In this document: positions 8,907 through 16,404 of the stretch, one piece after another
Numbering within the stretch: position 1 is the first letter of the stretch
How the letters are laid out: each line of letters begins with the position of its first letter
Assembly: GCA_965246925.1 (NCBI GenBank)
Contig: OZ251994.1
Location: forward strand, 3,720,001-3,784,000
Reading direction: 5' to 3'
Source: JANPPS01 sp965246925
GTDB taxonomy: Bacteria; Pseudomonadota; Alphaproteobacteria; Acetobacterales; Acetobacteraceae
DNA: 64,000 bases
Notes under the pieces: generated by a model
What the model was told of the DNA's origin: nothing
What the model saw: only the letters and a program-made list of their open reading frames with translations
Database searches by the model: none
Translations under genes and position numbers: made by a program

Positions 8907-9962
8907 TCAGCCAGCGCGAATGAACCCGCCCCCCAGCACCCGGTCCCGCTGGTAGAACACGCAAGCCTGACCCGGCGCCGCCAACGCCGGCTCGGCCAAG
9001 ATCACCTCCGCCCCGTCTGCCGTTCGCCGCACCATCGCCGCGTGCGCCGCCTCCCGCGCGCGCAGTTTCACCGTGCACGCCAGCTCGTCCGGCGGATCCA
9101 TCAGCCAATTCAGCTCCGACACCAGCACACGCTTCGATCCGGACACACGCGGCCCAACCACGACCCGGCGCCGCCCAGCCTCCACCGCCACCACCGCCTG
9201 CCGCGCCCCGCCATCCCACGTGCCCGCGCCAAGCCCCCGGCCCTGCCCCACCGTAAACCGCGCCACCCCCGCATGCTGGCCCAGCACGCGCCCGTCCTGC
9301 GTCACGATCTCACCCGCCGCCGCCGCATCCGGCCGCAGCTTCTCCACGACGGCCGCATACTTGCCATCCGGCACGAAACACAGATCCTGACTATCCGGCT
9401 TATCGGCCACCTCGAGCCCGAGCCGCATCGCATGCGCCCGCACCGCCGCCTTGTCCGGCATGTCGCCCAGCGGAAACCGGGTGAACGCGAGCTGATCCCG
9501 CGTGGTGGCGAATAGGAACCAGGACTGGTCCCGCGCGGGGTCGGTGGCGCGGTGCAACTCGGGCCCATCCACCCCATCGACCCGGCGCACATAATGCCCA
9601 GTCGCCATCGCCTCGGCGCCCAAATCGCGCGCCAACCCCAGCAAATCCGTAAACTTCACGCTCTGATTGCATCGCACGCACGGCACCGGCGTCCGGCCCT
9701 CGGCATAGCTATCGGCAAAATCCTGCATCACGGCGCTGCGGAACCGAGCCTCGGCATCCACCACGTAATGCGCGATTCCCAGCCGGTCCGCCACGTTCCG
9801 CGCATCATGAATGTCCCGCCCGGCACAGCACGACCCCCGCCGCCCGGCCGTCCCGTCATACAGCTGCAGCGTGACGCCGATCACCTCATGCCCGGCCTCC
9901 GCCAGCAGCCCCGCCACCACGGAGCTATCAACGCCGCCTGACATGGCCGCGACGATCCGCAC
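8907..9962 (-). CDS. mnmA: tRNA-specific 2-thiouridylase
   Basis: Thiolates U34 of tRNA-Lys, -Glu and -Gln using persulfide sulfur. It shows the ATP-PPase P-loop SGGVDSSVVAG, the catalytic cysteine in PCVRCN and the DSQDLCFVPDGKY segment. I choose a GTG start at 9960-9962 (VRIVAAMSGG): it is preceded by GGGGGGTGAG and begins one nt after the ferredoxin stop, giving 351 residues. An upstream in-frame ATG at 10013 lies inside the ferredoxin gene. Third gene of iscS-fdx-mnmA, which joins sulfur donor and acceptor in one operon. The window's tRNA-Lys(UUU) at 44480-44555 is a natural substrate. Confidence 0.95.
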   Translation of the reverse strand: MRIVAAMSGGVDSSVVAGLLAEAGHEVIGVTLQLYDGTAGRRGSCCAGRDIHDARNVADRLGIAHYVVDAEARFRSAVMQDFADSYAEGRTPVPCVRCNQSVKFTDLLGLARDLGAEAMATGHYVRRVDGVDGPELHRATDPARDQSWFLFATTRDQLAFTRFPLGDMPDKAAVRAHAMRLGLEVADKPDSQDLCFVPDGKYAAVVEKLRPDAAAAGEIVTQDGRVLGQHAGVARFTVGQGRGLGAGTWDGGARQAVVAVEAGRRRVVVGPRVSGSKRVLVSELNWLMDPPDELACTVKLRAREAAHAAMVRRTADGAEVILAEPALAAPGQACVFYQRDRVLGGGFIRAG

Positions 9963-9963
9963 C

Positions 9964-10293
9964 TCACCCCCCGGCGTTGCGCGTGCTGGATGGCAGGCGC
10001 ACCACGAGCCCATCCAACGCCGGAGTCATTACGATCTGGCAGCCGAGCCGGCTCGTCTGCTCCAGCCCGAACGCCAGATCCAGCATGTCCTCCTCGTCCT
10101 CGGTCGGCTTCGCCAGCTTGCCGAACCAGCTCGCATCCACGATCACGTGGCACGTGGAACACGCGAGCGACCCCTCGCACGCCCCCTCCACGTCAACCCC
10201 ATGCTTATGCGCGATCTCGAGCACGCTGAGGCCGAGCGGCGCGTCCACCTCACGCGGCGAGCCGTTCTTCTCAATAAAAGTCATCTTCGGCAT
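9964..10293 (-). CDS. fdx: 2Fe-2S ferredoxin, Isc/adrenodoxin type
   Basis: 109 residues from the ATG at 10291-10293 (MPKMTFIEKNG). Three clustered ligands are in CEGSLACSTCHV, and the distant fourth is the Cys of SRLGCQIV, the adrenodoxin/Isc pattern. DEEDMLDLAF is the acidic helix typical of Isc ferredoxins. It lies one nt downstream of iscS and one nt upstream of mnmA, so the three are translationally linked. The likely role is electron donation in cluster or sulfur chemistry. Confidence 0.93.
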   Translation of the reverse strand: MPKMTFIEKNGSPREVDAPLGLSVLEIAHKHGVDVEGACEGSLACSTCHVIVDASWFGKLAKPTEDEEDMLDLAFGLEQTSRLGCQIVMTPALDGLVVRLPSSTRNAGG

Positions 10294-10294
10294 C

Positions 10295-11440
10295 TCAGGC
10301 CTCAATTGCTGCGCGGGACAGGGCGTCCGCGGCGAAATCCACGTCGGCGGCGGAGGTAAAGCGTCCCAGACCCAGACGCAAGGTGCGGGACGCCGCCTCA
10401 TCCGGCAGCCCCAGCGCCCGCAATACATAGCTCGGCTCGATCTCGGCCGAGCTACAGGCCGACCCGGTGGACACGCACAAATCCGGCACCGCCTGCATTA
10501 TCGCCAGCGCCGGCCTGGGAAAGGTAAGGTTGAGGTTGCCTGGAATCCGGTGCAACGCAGACCCATTCAGCGTCGCCGGCACCCGGATCCCCGCCCATAG
10601 CCGGTCGCGCAGCCCGGCTAGCCGCGTCGCCTCCTCTGCCATCTCCAGCCCCGCCAGCCGGCACGCCTCCCCCAGCCCAACCACCAGCGGCGCCGGCAGC
10701 GTCCCCGCGCGAAACCCCCGTTCCTGCCCGCCACCGGAAAACAGCGGAGTCAGCCGCACCCGCGGCCGCCGCCTTACATAAAGCGCCCCGACCCCCTTCG
10801 GCCCATACAGCTTGTGCCCGCTCAGGCTCAGCAGATCGATTCCATCCACATCCAGCGCGATCTTTCCCACCGCCTGCGCCGCATCGGTATGGAACAGCGC
10901 GCCATGCGCATGCGCCAGCGCAGCCAAGGCCGGCAGGTCCTGGATCACCCCTGTCTCATTATTCACGGCCATCACGCTCACAAGCACCGTCGGCACCGCC
11001 AACGCCTCGGCCAGCACCGCCGGGTCGAGCCGCCCGTCCGGCATGACGGGCAGGACAACCGGATCGAACCTCTCCTCCGCCAGGTCCCGCACGCTCTCCA
11101 GCACGCATTTATGCTCGGTCGCCACCGTCACGACCCGGCGCCGCTCGCCGCCATGCGACGCATGGAATCGGGCCGCGCCCTTGATGGCGATGTTGTTCGC
11201 CTCGGTCGCTCCACTGGTGAACACGATTTCGCGCGCATCCGCGCCAATCAGCGCCGCAACCTGCGCGCGGGCCGCCTCTACTGCCGCCTCCGCCTCCTGC
11301 CCCATCCGGTGCTCGGCGCTATGCGGATTGCCAAAACGCTCGGTAAACCAAGGCCACATGACCTCCAGCACCCGTGGATCGCAAGGCGTAGTGGCCTGGT
11401 TGTCGAGGTAGATTGGGCGGTTCGGACGCATCCCCCTCAT
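10295..11440 (-). CDS. iscS: Cysteine desulfurase
   Basis: PLP enzyme that releases sulfur from cysteine as a bound persulfide. It shows YLDNQATTPCDPRVLEVM at the N-terminus, TSGATEANNIAIKG, ATEHKCVLES, the PLP-lysine in SLSGHKLYGPKG and the mobile catalytic cysteine in STGSACSSAEIEPS. The start is uncertain among ATGs at 11470, 11440 and 11431; homology begins at RPIYLDNQ, so 11440 or 11431 fits best. It heads iscS-fdx-mnmA, with no iscU or iscA nearby. The operon may therefore serve tRNA thiolation as much as cluster assembly. Confidence 0.93.
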   Translation of the reverse strand: MRGMRPNRPIYLDNQATTPCDPRVLEVMWPWFTERFGNPHSAEHRMGQEAEAAVEAARAQVAALIGADAREIVFTSGATEANNIAIKGAARFHASHGGERRRVVTVATEHKCVLESVRDLAEERFDPVVLPVMPDGRLDPAVLAEALAVPTVLVSVMAVNNETGVIQDLPALAALAHAHGALFHTDAAQAVGKIALDVDGIDLLSLSGHKLYGPKGVGALYVRRRPRVRLTPLFSGGGQERGFRAGTLPAPLVVGLGEACRLAGLEMAEEATRLAGLRDRLWAGIRVPATLNGSALHRIPGNLNLTFPRPALAIMQAVPDLCVSTGSACSSAEIEPSYVLRALGLPDEAASRTLRLGLGRFTSAADVDFAADALSRAAIEA

Positions 11441-11542
11441 ATGGTTCACGAACCCGCACAAGCCAGCCAAACCTGCGCCACCTCAATCCTTCCTTAACCT
11501 CTGCTCCGTATATTGAGATCGAGCGAGCACAGCGAGACACCT

Positions 11543-12352
11543 ATGCAAATCGAACTCGAGAGCAGCCTCCAAGACCTGATCCCGGTCACCCTCCCCAACC
11601 CGGCCACCGACCGGCGGCGGATGGAGCGGGACCTGAAACAGGCCATGCAGCACGGGCGCTTGCAGCTATACTACCAGCCCCGCCATGCCTTGGCGAGCGG
11701 CGCGATGCTGGCCCGCGACGCCCGCATCCGCTGGCCGGACCGCCGCCACGGCATGGTCCCCGCCGCATCCTTCATGCCCGTCGCCGAACGGAGCGAGTTG
11801 ATCAACCTCATCGGCGCCTGGATGTTGACCGAGGCCTGCGCCTACGCCGAAAGCCGCGGCGACACGCTGGCGCTCTCGGTCGCGGTCTCCCCCAAGCAGG
11901 TGCAGTCCGGCGCGCTCCTCACCCAGGTCGGCCTGGCGCTCGACCGCTCGGGCTTCGCGCCGGAACGGCTCGAGCTCGAGCTGACCGAGCCGGTTTTCCT
12001 CGACGGCGACATCGACACGCTGCTGACCTTGTCCGCCATTCGCGACCTCGGCATCGGCCTGAGCCTACAGGGCTTTGGCGCCGGGCACGTGAGCCTGAGC
12101 CGGCTAAAGCGGCTACCGCTCACGACCTTGAAGCTCGACCCTTCGCTCATCCGCGACCTGCCGCAGGACCGGGAAGACGCCGCCATCATCCAGGGCGTGG
12201 TCCACACCGCAGACGCCATGGAGCTCACGGTCGTCGCCGAAGGGATCGAGCGTGAGCCGCAGCGCGCCCTGCTTGCCGCACTCGGCTGCCAGCAGGGCCA
12301 GGGCTCGCTATATAGTCCGCAGGACCCGCACGCCCTTTCACCCCGCGCCTGA
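11543..12352 (+). CDS. Degenerate EAL-domain protein, probably no longer a phosphodiesterase
   Basis: 269 residues, almost entirely one EAL domain (LQLYYQPRHALASGAMLARD to AEGIEREPQRALLAALGCQQGQG). The fold is clear but key c-di-GMP and metal residues are changed. EAL is DAR, the metal Asn position is Ala (SVAVSP), and the paired Asp motif DDFG is QGFG. ELTEP, the Lys in LKLDPS and AEGIE are kept. No GGDEF, PAS or membrane segment is present. It probably acts as a binding or protein-interaction domain. An in-frame ATG at 11513 would add ten residues. Confidence 0.9.
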   Translation: MQIELESSLQDLIPVTLPNPATDRRRMERDLKQAMQHGRLQLYYQPRHALASGAMLARDARIRWPDRRHGMVPAASFMPVAERSELINLIGAWMLTEACAYAESRGDTLALSVAVSPKQVQSGALLTQVGLALDRSGFAPERLELELTEPVFLDGDIDTLLTLSAIRDLGIGLSLQGFGAGHVSLSRLKRLPLTTLKLDPSLIRDLPQDREDAAIIQGVVHTADAMELTVVAEGIEREPQRALLAALGCQQGQGSLYSPQDPHALSPRA

Positions 12353-12389
12353 CCATGCCAATTTCGGGTCCCGCATCGAGGACACCGCC

Positions 12390-12677
12390 ATGCCCGCCTA
12401 TTGGATCTCCACCTACCGCGCTGTCACCAACCCCGAGGGCCTCGCCCGCTACGCCGCCCTGGCCGGCCCGGCCATCACGGCCGGCGGCGGCCGCTTCCTC
12501 GCCCGCGGCACCGCGGCGGCCTGGTTCGAGGGTGGCCTGGAACAGCGCACGGTGCTGATCGAGTTCGACAGCGTGGACCAAGCCCTCGCCACCTATCATA
12601 GCCCCGCCTACGCCGAAGCCCTGAAACACATCCCCGGCGCCGCCGACCGCGACATCCGCATCGTGGCCGGCGTGTAG
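12390..12677 (+). CDS. DUF1330 family protein
   Basis: 95 residues starting MPAYWISTYRAVTNPEGLARY, with the family core GGRFLARGTAAAWFEGG, RTVLIEFDSVDQALATYHSPAYAEAL and a DRDIRIVAGV end. These are small ferredoxin-like alpha/beta proteins of unknown function. The ATG at 12390 is preceded by a GAGGACA-type ribosome site 37 nt after the EAL gene, so the two may be co-transcribed. A REP-like element follows. Confidence 0.88.
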   Translation: MPAYWISTYRAVTNPEGLARYAALAGPAITAGGGRFLARGTAAAWFEGGLEQRTVLIEFDSVDQALATYHSPAYAEALKHIPGAADRDIRIVAGV

Positions 12678-12698
12678 CCCACACGCCCGCGCTCCACC

Positions 12699-12735
12699 CC
12701 CCTCTCCCGCTGGCGGGAGAGGGCCGGGCTGAGGG
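12699..12735. repeat. REP-like palindrome, copy 2
   Basis: CCTCTCCCGC / GCGGGAGAGG hairpin followed by GCCGGGCTGAGGG. It lies between the convergent DUF1330 and CBS genes, a place where it could end transcription from both sides. Confidence 0.85.
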
Positions 12736-12785
12736 TGGAAGCCCCACCCACAACGCATGACCGGCTAGGCTCGATGTCGCGAGGA

Positions 12786-13217
12786 CTACCCCCCCGCAAC
12801 ATAGGCCTTCAAGCTATCGACCTCCTGCGCCTGCTGCTCCAGCCGCGCCTTTACGATGTCGCCGATGCTCACGATCCCGACCAGCCGGTCGCCCTCCATC
12901 ACCGGTAGGTGCCGGAACCGCCCATGCGTCATCATCTCAGTCGCTTCCACCACCGTCGTGGACGCTGCAGCGATATGCAGGTCCCGTGTCATCAGCTGCG
13001 CCGCACTCATCTCCAGCGTGCGCGCGCCGTTCTCGGCCAGGCTGCAGACGATGTCACGCTCGCTCACGATCCCCAGCAGCTGATCCGCGCTGTCCATCAC
13101 CAGCACCGCACCGATCCGGCGGGACGTCAGGCACTTCGCCACCTCGGCGATGCTCGCCGTCGGCGCCACGCGGGCCACGTCGCTGCCTTTATGCCTCAGG
13201 ATTGCGCTTACTGTCAT
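12786..13217 (-). CDS. Two-CBS-domain protein
   Basis: 143 residues holding two tandem CBS motifs. The first runs from about residue 10 to 70 (IAEVAKCLTSRRIGAVLVMDSADQLLGIVSERDI). The second runs from about 75 to 135 (TVVEATEMMTHGRFRHLPVMEGDRLVGIVSIGDIV). Such stand-alone pairs bind adenine nucleotides. No partner enzyme domain is attached, and the neighbours do not identify a target. Minus strand, upstream of the MFS gene's 3' side by 86 nt. Confidence 0.93.
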   Translation of the reverse strand: MTVSAILRHKGSDVARVAPTASIAEVAKCLTSRRIGAVLVMDSADQLLGIVSERDIVCSLAENGARTLEMSAAQLMTRDLHIAAASTTVVEATEMMTHGRFRHLPVMEGDRLVGIVSIGDIVKARLEQQAQEVDSLKAYVAGG

Positions 13218-13303
13218 CGGACCGCCTCCTTATGGGAAACGGTCACGCTGCACCTAACGGGCCGGCCAATGCAACCAGTAGGTTCGCATGTGCAGCATTC
13301 GCC

Positions 13304-14770
13304 CTACTCAACCAGCGCGGGTGCCTGCACCTTCTGCTTCATCGCCACCCGCGGGACCAGCACCGCAACGGCCAAGGTCGCCAGCGCCACGGCGAACACC
13401 GCCCAGAACGTCAAGTGCAGCGAGTGCCCGAGCGCCACCCGCACCGCGTCCAGCCCCACGCCGGGATGGTCCAGCAAGGCCCGGATCTCGTCATAATTCA
13501 CCGCCTCACCCACCAGCGGATGCGCCAGGCTGATGTTCAGCACCACCCCCAGCAACGTCGCCCCGAGCGTGCTTCCAAGGTTGCGCGAGAATATGTTGGA
13601 CGCCGTCGCCGCCCCCCGGTCCGCCCAGCCCACGCTGTCCTGGATGATGACGATGGCGGCCGTGTTCAGAAACCCCATCCCGAGCCCCATCACCAGCGAC
13701 CCCAACCCCGCCACCAGCGGCGAGCCGCCGGGCGCGAGTAACAGGAACGCCAGCCCGCCCACCGGCAACAGCCCGGCGCCGAACAGCAGCGGCGTGCGCA
13801 GCCCGAACCGCGGAAACCCCTTGGCGCACAACGTGGCCCCCACCGGCCACCCCAGCACCATCGCCGTCAGCGCATACCCGGCCACCTGCGGCGACCGCCC
13901 CAGCACCCCCTGCACATACAGCGGCAGGAAGGTCGTGAGCCCGATCACCGCCATGCCGCTCAGCAACGTCGCACTGTTCGCCGTGGCGATCGCCCGCTTG
14001 GCCCACAGCCCGAAATCCATCATCGGCGCCACCGCCCGCCGCTCCTGCAGCACGAACAGCACGCCCCCGAGCCCTGCCACCACGGCCGCCGCGACGGCGC
14101 TCCGCGGCGCAGCACCCCCCGCCTGCGTCAGCGCGACCATCACCGCCGCCACCGTCACCACGAACAGCCCGGCGCCCACCGTATCCACCGGCGCCCGCTC
14201 CCGTACCGCGCCTTCCTTCAAGTAGGTAATGAACCCATACGCCGCCGCGATGCCGACCGGCACGTTGATCCAGAACACCCACGCCCAGCTCAGATACTGA
14301 ATGATCAACGCCCCGGCCAACGGCCCCAGCACTGAGGAAATCCCCCACACGCTCGCCAGCCACCCCTGGATCTTGCCCCGCTCCTCCACCGTATAGAGGT
14401 CCCCCACCACCGTCAGCGCCACCGGCTGGATCGCCCCGGCCCCCACCCCTTGCAGCAGCCGGAACACGATCAACGACGGCATGGACCAAGCGAACCCGCA
14501 CAGCACGGACCCCACCAGGAAGATGGCGATCCCCACCAGCAAGACCGGCTTCCGCCCATAGACATCCGCGAGCTTCCCAAACACCACCGTCATCGCCGTC
14601 TGCGTGAGCAAGAACGCGCTGAATACCCACGCATACAGGTGCAAATCCCCCAACTGCCCGGCGATTTGCGGCATCGCGGTCGAAACGATGGTCGCCTCGA
14701 TCGCAATCATGAACATCGCCGCCATGACGGAAGCAAGAATGAACGGCCGGCGAAGCGATGACTGCATCAT
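13304..14770 (-). CDS. MFS drug exporter, DHA2 (EmrB/QacA) type
   Basis: 488 residues from the ATG at 14768-14770 (MMQSSLRRPFILASVMAAMFM). It has about 14 hydrophobic segments and the DHA2-type first helix with IEATIVSTAMPQIAG. GKLADVYGRKPVLLVG is the loop 2-3 signature. RLLQGVGAGAIQPVALTVVGDLY and GPLAGALIIQYLSWAWVFWINVPVG are the motif C/D regions. Proton-driven efflux of drugs or metabolites in the inner membrane is the family role; the substrate is unknown. An in-frame ATG at 14980 would add a 70-residue non-hydrophobic stretch and is unlikely. Confidence 0.9.
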   Translation of the reverse strand: MMQSSLRRPFILASVMAAMFMIAIEATIVSTAMPQIAGQLGDLHLYAWVFSAFLLTQTAMTVVFGKLADVYGRKPVLLVGIAIFLVGSVLCGFAWSMPSLIVFRLLQGVGAGAIQPVALTVVGDLYTVEERGKIQGWLASVWGISSVLGPLAGALIIQYLSWAWVFWINVPVGIAAAYGFITYLKEGAVRERAPVDTVGAGLFVVTVAAVMVALTQAGGAAPRSAVAAAVVAGLGGVLFVLQERRAVAPMMDFGLWAKRAIATANSATLLSGMAVIGLTTFLPLYVQGVLGRSPQVAGYALTAMVLGWPVGATLCAKGFPRFGLRTPLLFGAGLLPVGGLAFLLLAPGGSPLVAGLGSLVMGLGMGFLNTAAIVIIQDSVGWADRGAATASNIFSRNLGSTLGATLLGVVLNISLAHPLVGEAVNYDEIRALLDHPGVGLDAVRVALGHSLHLTFWAVFAVALATLAVAVLVPRVAMKQKVQAPALVE

Positions 14771-15248
14771 CCACCCGAAATACGCCCTTTGCCGCACCGC
14801 GAAAACCCAGCCAACCCTCACGGTGCCGTGACCACACCCACCCCACCCCTCCGGCAGAGCACCGGAATACGCTCTTCCAACCATCAGCCCTGACCTGGAC
14901 GAAAATGCCGCTGCCTCAAGCCGCGTCCAGCACCCGGGTGGCTTAGAGCCGAGCGCGGAACGGACGCGCGCATGCGCCACATCAGGCCAAGCTGTTCCGA
15001 AACGGTCCAGTCCCCGGAACGCGACCCTTACAGAATGTGGGCTCTACATCACTGGGCTAGGCCTGCTTGAGCTTGTATCGGCCTGACTGCTTTGGGCCCC
15101 AAACTCACGAAATCCGCCGTTCGCAGTTTGTCGTAATCTGGCCGGGAGCGGACGGTCCGCTCTGGAGCGCGCATAGGAGGATAGCGGACGATAGCAGCGT
15201 AGCGGTGCTACCGGTCTCACATGACTTGTCAATTCGTCAAAGCAGCAC
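14771..15248. other. Intergenic stretch at the left edge of the helicase island
   Basis: No gene is supported here. The GC drops from about 15060 onward, which marks the left boundary of the accessory segment. It includes AGCGGACGGTCCGCTCTGG, related to the GTCCGCTT motif seen at other island edges. No tRNA, integrase or clear att repeat was seen. Confidence 0.5.
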
Positions 15249-16076
15249 TTATCGTATTGCTTTAAGGATCTGCTTGATATAGCGGCCCTCGTAGACGTGA
15301 AAAATGCCGTTGGACGCAAGCCGGACCATCCCCGCGTAGCCAAGCCGGGATTGTCGGCTGTCATCCTCTTAAAGAAAGAACACGGGCGATCCGCTCAGGC
15401 CATCGAAGTCGTCGATAGTCAGTGTATGGTCGCGTCGCACTCGGAATTCGATGTGGGCCGGCATAGACTCTCTGCGGTCGGTTTCCAGATACAGCTTAGA
15501 AAAACGCGAAACATACCCTTCAAACGACATGGCGTCCGGATCATCGAAGTTACCCGCCAATTCGGTGAACTGAGTCGGATAGCCAATGGCGAAGTATAAT
15601 TTTACGTTCTGCTCGCCGACCTGGTCGAGGGTAAGAATGTGTGTCACGTCGAAGAACATATTTGCCGGATTTACGCTTTGCGTTTGTGCACCGAAATGCA
15701 GGAGGATGATGTCCTCGGCAACGTTGTGGTCTTCGTGGTCCGCAAACGACGGGCGGATGTATTGCGAGCAGGTGAGGGCGACGCGCTTCTTGCCGCTTTC
15801 CACAACAATGCAGGCCTCGTTTGGCTGCCTTGCTGCGCCGGTTCTTCCAAGCTGATGGCTGGTGCTTATCAGCACGAGCTTTTGCATGTAGCGAGCGAGG
15901 AAACATGTTCCGGCGATAGAAAGTTCGTACTCGCTGCCAGGATTATAGAACGTCATCGGCTTGCAGAACCTGACCATGTTGTCGAGGACTTTGTTGAAGC
16001 GCACCCAGACGCCATTCATCTCGACTGAAGTCTTCTCCATCGCCGTTTGAATGGAGGAGCCAGGAGGAAATACCAT
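15249..16076 (-). pseudogene. Trypsin-like serine protease-fold protein interrupted by an in-frame TAA
   Basis: The open frame from the ATG at 16076 (GGAG upstream) stops at a TAA at 15369-15371 after 235 codons. A trypsin-like core is visible: GTCFLARYMQKLVLISTSHQL with candidate His74, VAEDIILLHF with Asp122, and DGLSGSPVFFL with Ser228 in GxSGxP. The stop falls five residues after the GSP motif, too early for the fold. The same frame stays open for 40 more codons to 15249, encoding LGYAGMVRLASNGIFHVYEGRYIK, a fitting last strands-and-helix segment. One nonsense change (for example AAA to TAA) explains this, so the gene is probably inactivated or makes a truncated product. It follows the helicase and small Cys/His genes on the same strand. 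Confidence 0.7.
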
Positions 16077-16164
16077 TTGCCGATCTCCAGTGCGATGCTG
16101 TCGACTACGGTTCGAGGGCGATTATTGTCAGGCGTCGCCCACATTGGCCAGCGTCACTCAAACA

Positions 16165-16404
16165 TTAATGAGGTGGCGCAAGTTTCAGCTCGCCATAGAG
16201 GGAGTGCAACCTCGTCCAGGCGGCATCGAGAATCTGCTTCGACGCATCCATGCAGTAGCTGTATGGGTCGTCGGTATCGTTCGTAGCAATGACCAGGCAC
16301 ATTTCGCCCTTGGTCACTTTGTGGGTGTTGTGGCGGCGGCATTTTCGTTGGCGCTGAGCTTGCTCCACGCTGACATGACCGAGAATGTCTCTGACTTTAG
16401 GCAT
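16165..16404 (-). CDS. Small Cys/His-rich protein overlapping the helicase gene
   Basis: 79 residues, MPKVRDILGHVSVEQAQRQR onward. Possible metal ligands are Cys22, His25, His28, Cys36 and Cys51 in KCRRHNTHKVTKGEMCLVI and DPYSYCMDASKQI, a layout like a small zinc-binding knuckle. The C-terminus is helical (ILDAAWTRLHSLYGEL). The ATG at 16402-16404 overlaps the last 8 nt of the helicase gene, so translation is coupled and a functional link is likely. I do not recognise a named family. The CMDAS stretch may have lost a cysteine (CxxC would be expected), so metal binding is uncertain. Confidence 0.7.
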   Translation of the reverse strand: MPKVRDILGHVSVEQAQRQRKCRRHNTHKVTKGEMCLVIATNDTDDPYSYCMDASKQILDAAWTRLHSLYGELKLAPPH

